Under the pieces are notes generated by a model. The model did not search any database, was not told where the DNA came from, and was given only the letters and a program-made list of their open reading frames with translations. The translations under genes and the position numbers were made by a program. Of a DNA stretch of 64,000 nt, positions 62,031 to 64,000 are shown one piece after another. Positions within the stretch are counted from its first letter, which is position 1, and every line of letters begins with the position of its first letter. The stretch is taken from NCBI GenBank assembly GCA_020846975.1, contig JADLCX010000038.1:35430-99429 (forward strand), given 5' to 3'. The stretch is from Phycisphaerales bacterium. Its GTDB lineage: Bacteria > Planctomycetota > Phycisphaerae > Phycisphaerales > UBA1924.

Positions 62031-62046
62031 GGCGAGGGTCCTCGCC
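62031..62046. repeat. Short palindrome upstream of dut
   Basis: GGCGAGG-GT-CCTCGCC, a perfect 7-bp stem with a 2-nt centre, about 100 nt before the dut start. It might be a regulatory site or another small dispersed repeat. Confidence 0.35.
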
Positions 62047-62134
62047 TTCGATGCCTCTGTCCTGCGCACCCCAACGCCCCGCGCCGAGTTCTTTGGTCTT
62101 CACCCCACGACACGACCACCTCCCCGCAACCGGA

Positions 62135-62140
62135 TACGCT
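62135..62140 (+). promoter_or_regulatory. dut -10 box (leaderless type)
   Basis: TACGCT ends 5 nt before the ATG at 62146; the same hexamer precedes miaA. Confidence 0.45.
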
Positions 62141-62145
62141 CGGCC

Positions 62146-62622
<477 letters not shown>

Positions 62623-62690
62623 ATCACCCTCCCCGCGCTGCCCGGTTCGGGGCATCGGTCCGCGCTCTTTCTCGCCATGTACGCGATTTC

Positions 62691-62709
62691 TTCCACATTC
62701 CCTGTGGAA
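62691..62709. terminator. Hairpin after dut, possible terminator or operator
   Basis: Perfect 7-bp stem TTCCACA/TGTGGAA with a 5-nt loop, followed by TTCCCTT. It sits directly before a promoter, so an operator is equally possible. Confidence 0.4.
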
Positions 62710-62714
62710 TTCCC

Positions 62715-62743
62715 TTGACTTCCGCCGCAGTTGCAGTTGTAGT
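62715..62743 (+). promoter_or_regulatory. Promoter upstream of the PEP-CTERM gene
   Basis: TTGACT (62715-62720), exactly 17 bp, then TGTAGT (62738-62743). The leader would be about 215 nt with AAGGAGA 9 nt before the ATG. Confidence 0.5.
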
Positions 62744-62964
62744 CAACGTATCGAGCCCGAAAGGGCCTTCCTGCCTTGAACACGCGTCGGGGTGCGCGGG
62801 ACGCGTTGTTCGGGCCGTGCTCAAGCGGAGCGGATCGCTCGTCCGGGCGCCGTGCAGTGCGGCCGCTGTCCAGCGGCGCCGATCGTCCGTCGCCGCGACG
62901 ACCGCACGCCGGTCGAGAGTGATCGAGAGAGATCGAAAGATCTGATCGAGAAAGGAGATCCTGT

Positions 62965-63864
62965 ATGGAGGCTCAGAGAGCCGTGCGGCGGCTTTTCGCC
63001 GTCGCGGGGGTGGTGGCCTGCGCCGTTTCGGCGTTCGCCGAAGGTCCCGGAACCCAACTCAAGTTCAGCCAACGCCCGGCACCGAACATGGGGCTCAACC
63101 GCGGGTCCGACTTTGACGCCCGTTTCTTCCCGGGATTCCCGAACTGGGCCGTCGCCGACGACTTCCCCAACGCGCTCCCCAACGTCGGCATCCGCACCGT
63201 CCGCTGGTGGGGTTCTTACTTCGCGCCCGGAACCGAGCCCGTCCCCGATCCGACCAACCCCGGACGCTTCGTGCCCGTGACCGAAGAAGGCTTCTCGCTC
63301 ACCTTCTTCCGCGACATCCCGGCCGGAGCCGCCGGCGGCTTCAGCATGCCCGGGCTCGACCTGGGCACCTACGTCGCGCCCGCTTCCTCCGTCCGCATCA
63401 CCCCCACGCCCCTCATCGGCTGGGATCAGCACCGCGTCTGGCAATACGAGGTCGATCTCAAGAACACGTGCCTCGACCATCCCCGCGGCCCGGAAGCCAG
63501 GCCCGGCGAGTTCGTCCAGCTCGCCGACCCTATCTACTGGCTCTCCGTCTCGGCCTTCAACGGCGCATCCGTCGTCGTGCCCTCGCCCGGCGGCGACTGG
63601 TTCTTCGAGCCCAACAACGATCCGCCGATCACGTCCCACTGGTGGGGCTGGCACACCAGCCCCGACAACTTCATGGACCTCCCCACCATGGGCATGATCG
63701 GGATGCCCGCAGGATCGACCGACTGGCTCTTCGGCCCGTGGCAGCCCATCCCGCCCGAACACATGGGCGTCGGTCAGGCCTTCGAGCTCCTCGTCGTCCC
63801 CGCCCCCGGCGCGGTCCTCACGCTCGCCATCGGCGGCCTCCTCGTCCTCCGCCGCCGCCGCTGA
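62965..63864 (+). CDS. Secreted PEP-CTERM-like protein with WWGSY-type domain
   Basis: 299 residues, with an AAAGGAG ribosome site. A signal peptide covers about 1-25 (VSAFAE). The mature part has ADDF and TVRWWGSYF, a Trp-rich pattern seen in secreted planctomycete proteins, and many Trp and Pro residues (SHWWGWHTSPDNF). The C-terminus is a sorting tail: VPAPGAVLTLAIGGLLVLRRRR. It probably ends up on the cell surface or outside. No enzyme motif is visible. It is followed at once by a copy of the dispersed two-hairpin element, which may serve as its terminator. Confidence 0.8.
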   Translation: MEAQRAVRRLFAVAGVVACAVSAFAEGPGTQLKFSQRPAPNMGLNRGSDFDARFFPGFPNWAVADDFPNALPNVGIRTVRWWGSYFAPGTEPVPDPTNPGRFVPVTEEGFSLTFFRDIPAGAAGGFSMPGLDLGTYVAPASSVRITPTPLIGWDQHRVWQYEVDLKNTCLDHPRGPEARPGEFVQLADPIYWLSVSAFNGASVVVPSPGGDWFFEPNNDPPITSHWWGWHTSPDNFMDLPTMGMIGMPAGSTDWLFGPWQPIPPEHMGVGQAFELLVVPAPGAVLTLAIGGLLVLRRRR

Positions 63865-63875
63865 ACGCCCCGCCG

Positions 63876-63938
63876 TGGCATCGGCATCCCTGCCGATTGT
63901 CCTGTCCGGCGGGTCAACCCCGCCGGACAGGAGCGAGC
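63876..63938. repeat. Dispersed two-hairpin element, copy with extended second hairpin
   Basis: GTGGC, hairpin ATCGGCATCCCTGCCGAT (63880-63897), then a 14-bp perfect stem TCCTGTCCGGCGGG/CCCGCCGGACAGGA (63900-63932), then GCGAGC. It lies 12 nt after the stop of the PEP-CTERM gene. The second hairpin differs in sequence from the other copies, but keeps the palindrome and the GAGCGAGC end. Confidence 0.75.
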
Positions 63939-64000
63939 AGGCCCCAGACCCTCCGAGCACATCGAAACCCCCACCTCCACATAAGCCCCGCGCGCCGGTC

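Larger units (their letters stand above)
62623..62964. other. Intergenic region before the PEP-CTERM gene
   Basis: 342 bases with no gene. It holds the hairpin TTCCACA-TTCCC-TGTGGAA (62691-62709), which could end dut or act as an operator, a promoter at 62715-62743, and three GATCGAGA-like near-repeats (about 62920-62955) just before the ribosome site. Confidence 0.5.

Noticed and set aside
61923..62069. Start of the acyltransferase at 62069
   Set aside because: Adds 49 low-complexity residues before the conserved ELDAIRGLASL start; the GTG at 61922 fits the family better.

Overview
The window looks like a piece of a Planctomycetota chromosome, most likely class Phycisphaerae. It is very GC-rich. 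Three secreted proteins end in a twin dockerin-like repeat of the kind annotated as GC-type dockerin (pattern DLFxFLxxYF ... GC), and two end in a PEP-CTERM-like tail (PAPG, hydrophobic helix, Arg cluster). It also has a kinase fused to a beta-propeller, HDOD signalling and a futalosine-type menaquinone gene. The assignment rests on these family traits only; there is no rRNA to test it. I saw no tRNA, rRNA, CRISPR array, insertion sequence or phage gene.

Layout. 1-2.8 kb: end of a TVP38-type membrane protein and a secreted S9 peptidase. 2.8-8.1 kb: minus-strand gatB, then the mqnA / sigma-like regulator / glycosyltransferase run. 8.1-10.2 kb: two minus-strand secreted proteins. 10.4-15.7 kb: miaA, topA and an orphan FtsX-type permease. 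15.8-19.3 kb: SGNH esterase with dockerin, alpha/beta hydrolase, UbiA-type prenyltransferase. 19.4-25.8 kb: ptsI, RNase E/G and dxr. 26-35.2 kb: envelope and export genes (thioredoxin-like protein, large zinc protease, two dockerin proteins, a zinc-ribbon membrane protein). 35.3-39.4 kb: der and a second thioredoxin-like protein. 39.4-42.8 kb: NfeD / flotillin / DUF3592 operon. 43-46.9 kb: three-gene signalling operon. 47.2-52.3 kb: TetR / adaptor / RND efflux operon. 52.4-60.1 kb: manC, ruvA, kinase-propeller, small Cys-rich protein, NDP-sugar dehydratase. 60.4-64 kb: small coiled-coil gene behind a long leader, acyltransferase, dut and a PEP-CTERM protein.

How the genes work together. MqnA and the UbiA-type enzyme fit one menaquinone route. 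ManC, the NDP-sugar dehydratase, the acyltransferase and the GT9 enzyme fit surface-polysaccharide synthesis. The two thioredoxin-like proteins, the metalloprotease and the tagged proteins indicate a busy envelope. The HTH-receiver, HDOD-kinase and receiver-GAF genes look like one dedicated pathway.

Main unusual signals. (1) A family of short two-hairpin palindromes occurs both between genes and in frame inside conserved enzyme genes (NDP-sugar dehydratase; related insertions in gatB and miaA). (2) Many housekeeping genes have a TAnnnT box 5-9 nt before the start codon, which suggests leaderless transcripts, whereas genes for secreted proteins have Shine-Dalgarno leaders. (3) A sigma-70-like protein carries several extra helix-turn-helix segments. 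(4) A 14-bp palindrome fills the spacer of the TetR/RND promoter. (5) By eye, strand composition (G versus C) flips near 15-18 kb and again near 39-41 kb, as if a block had been inverted.
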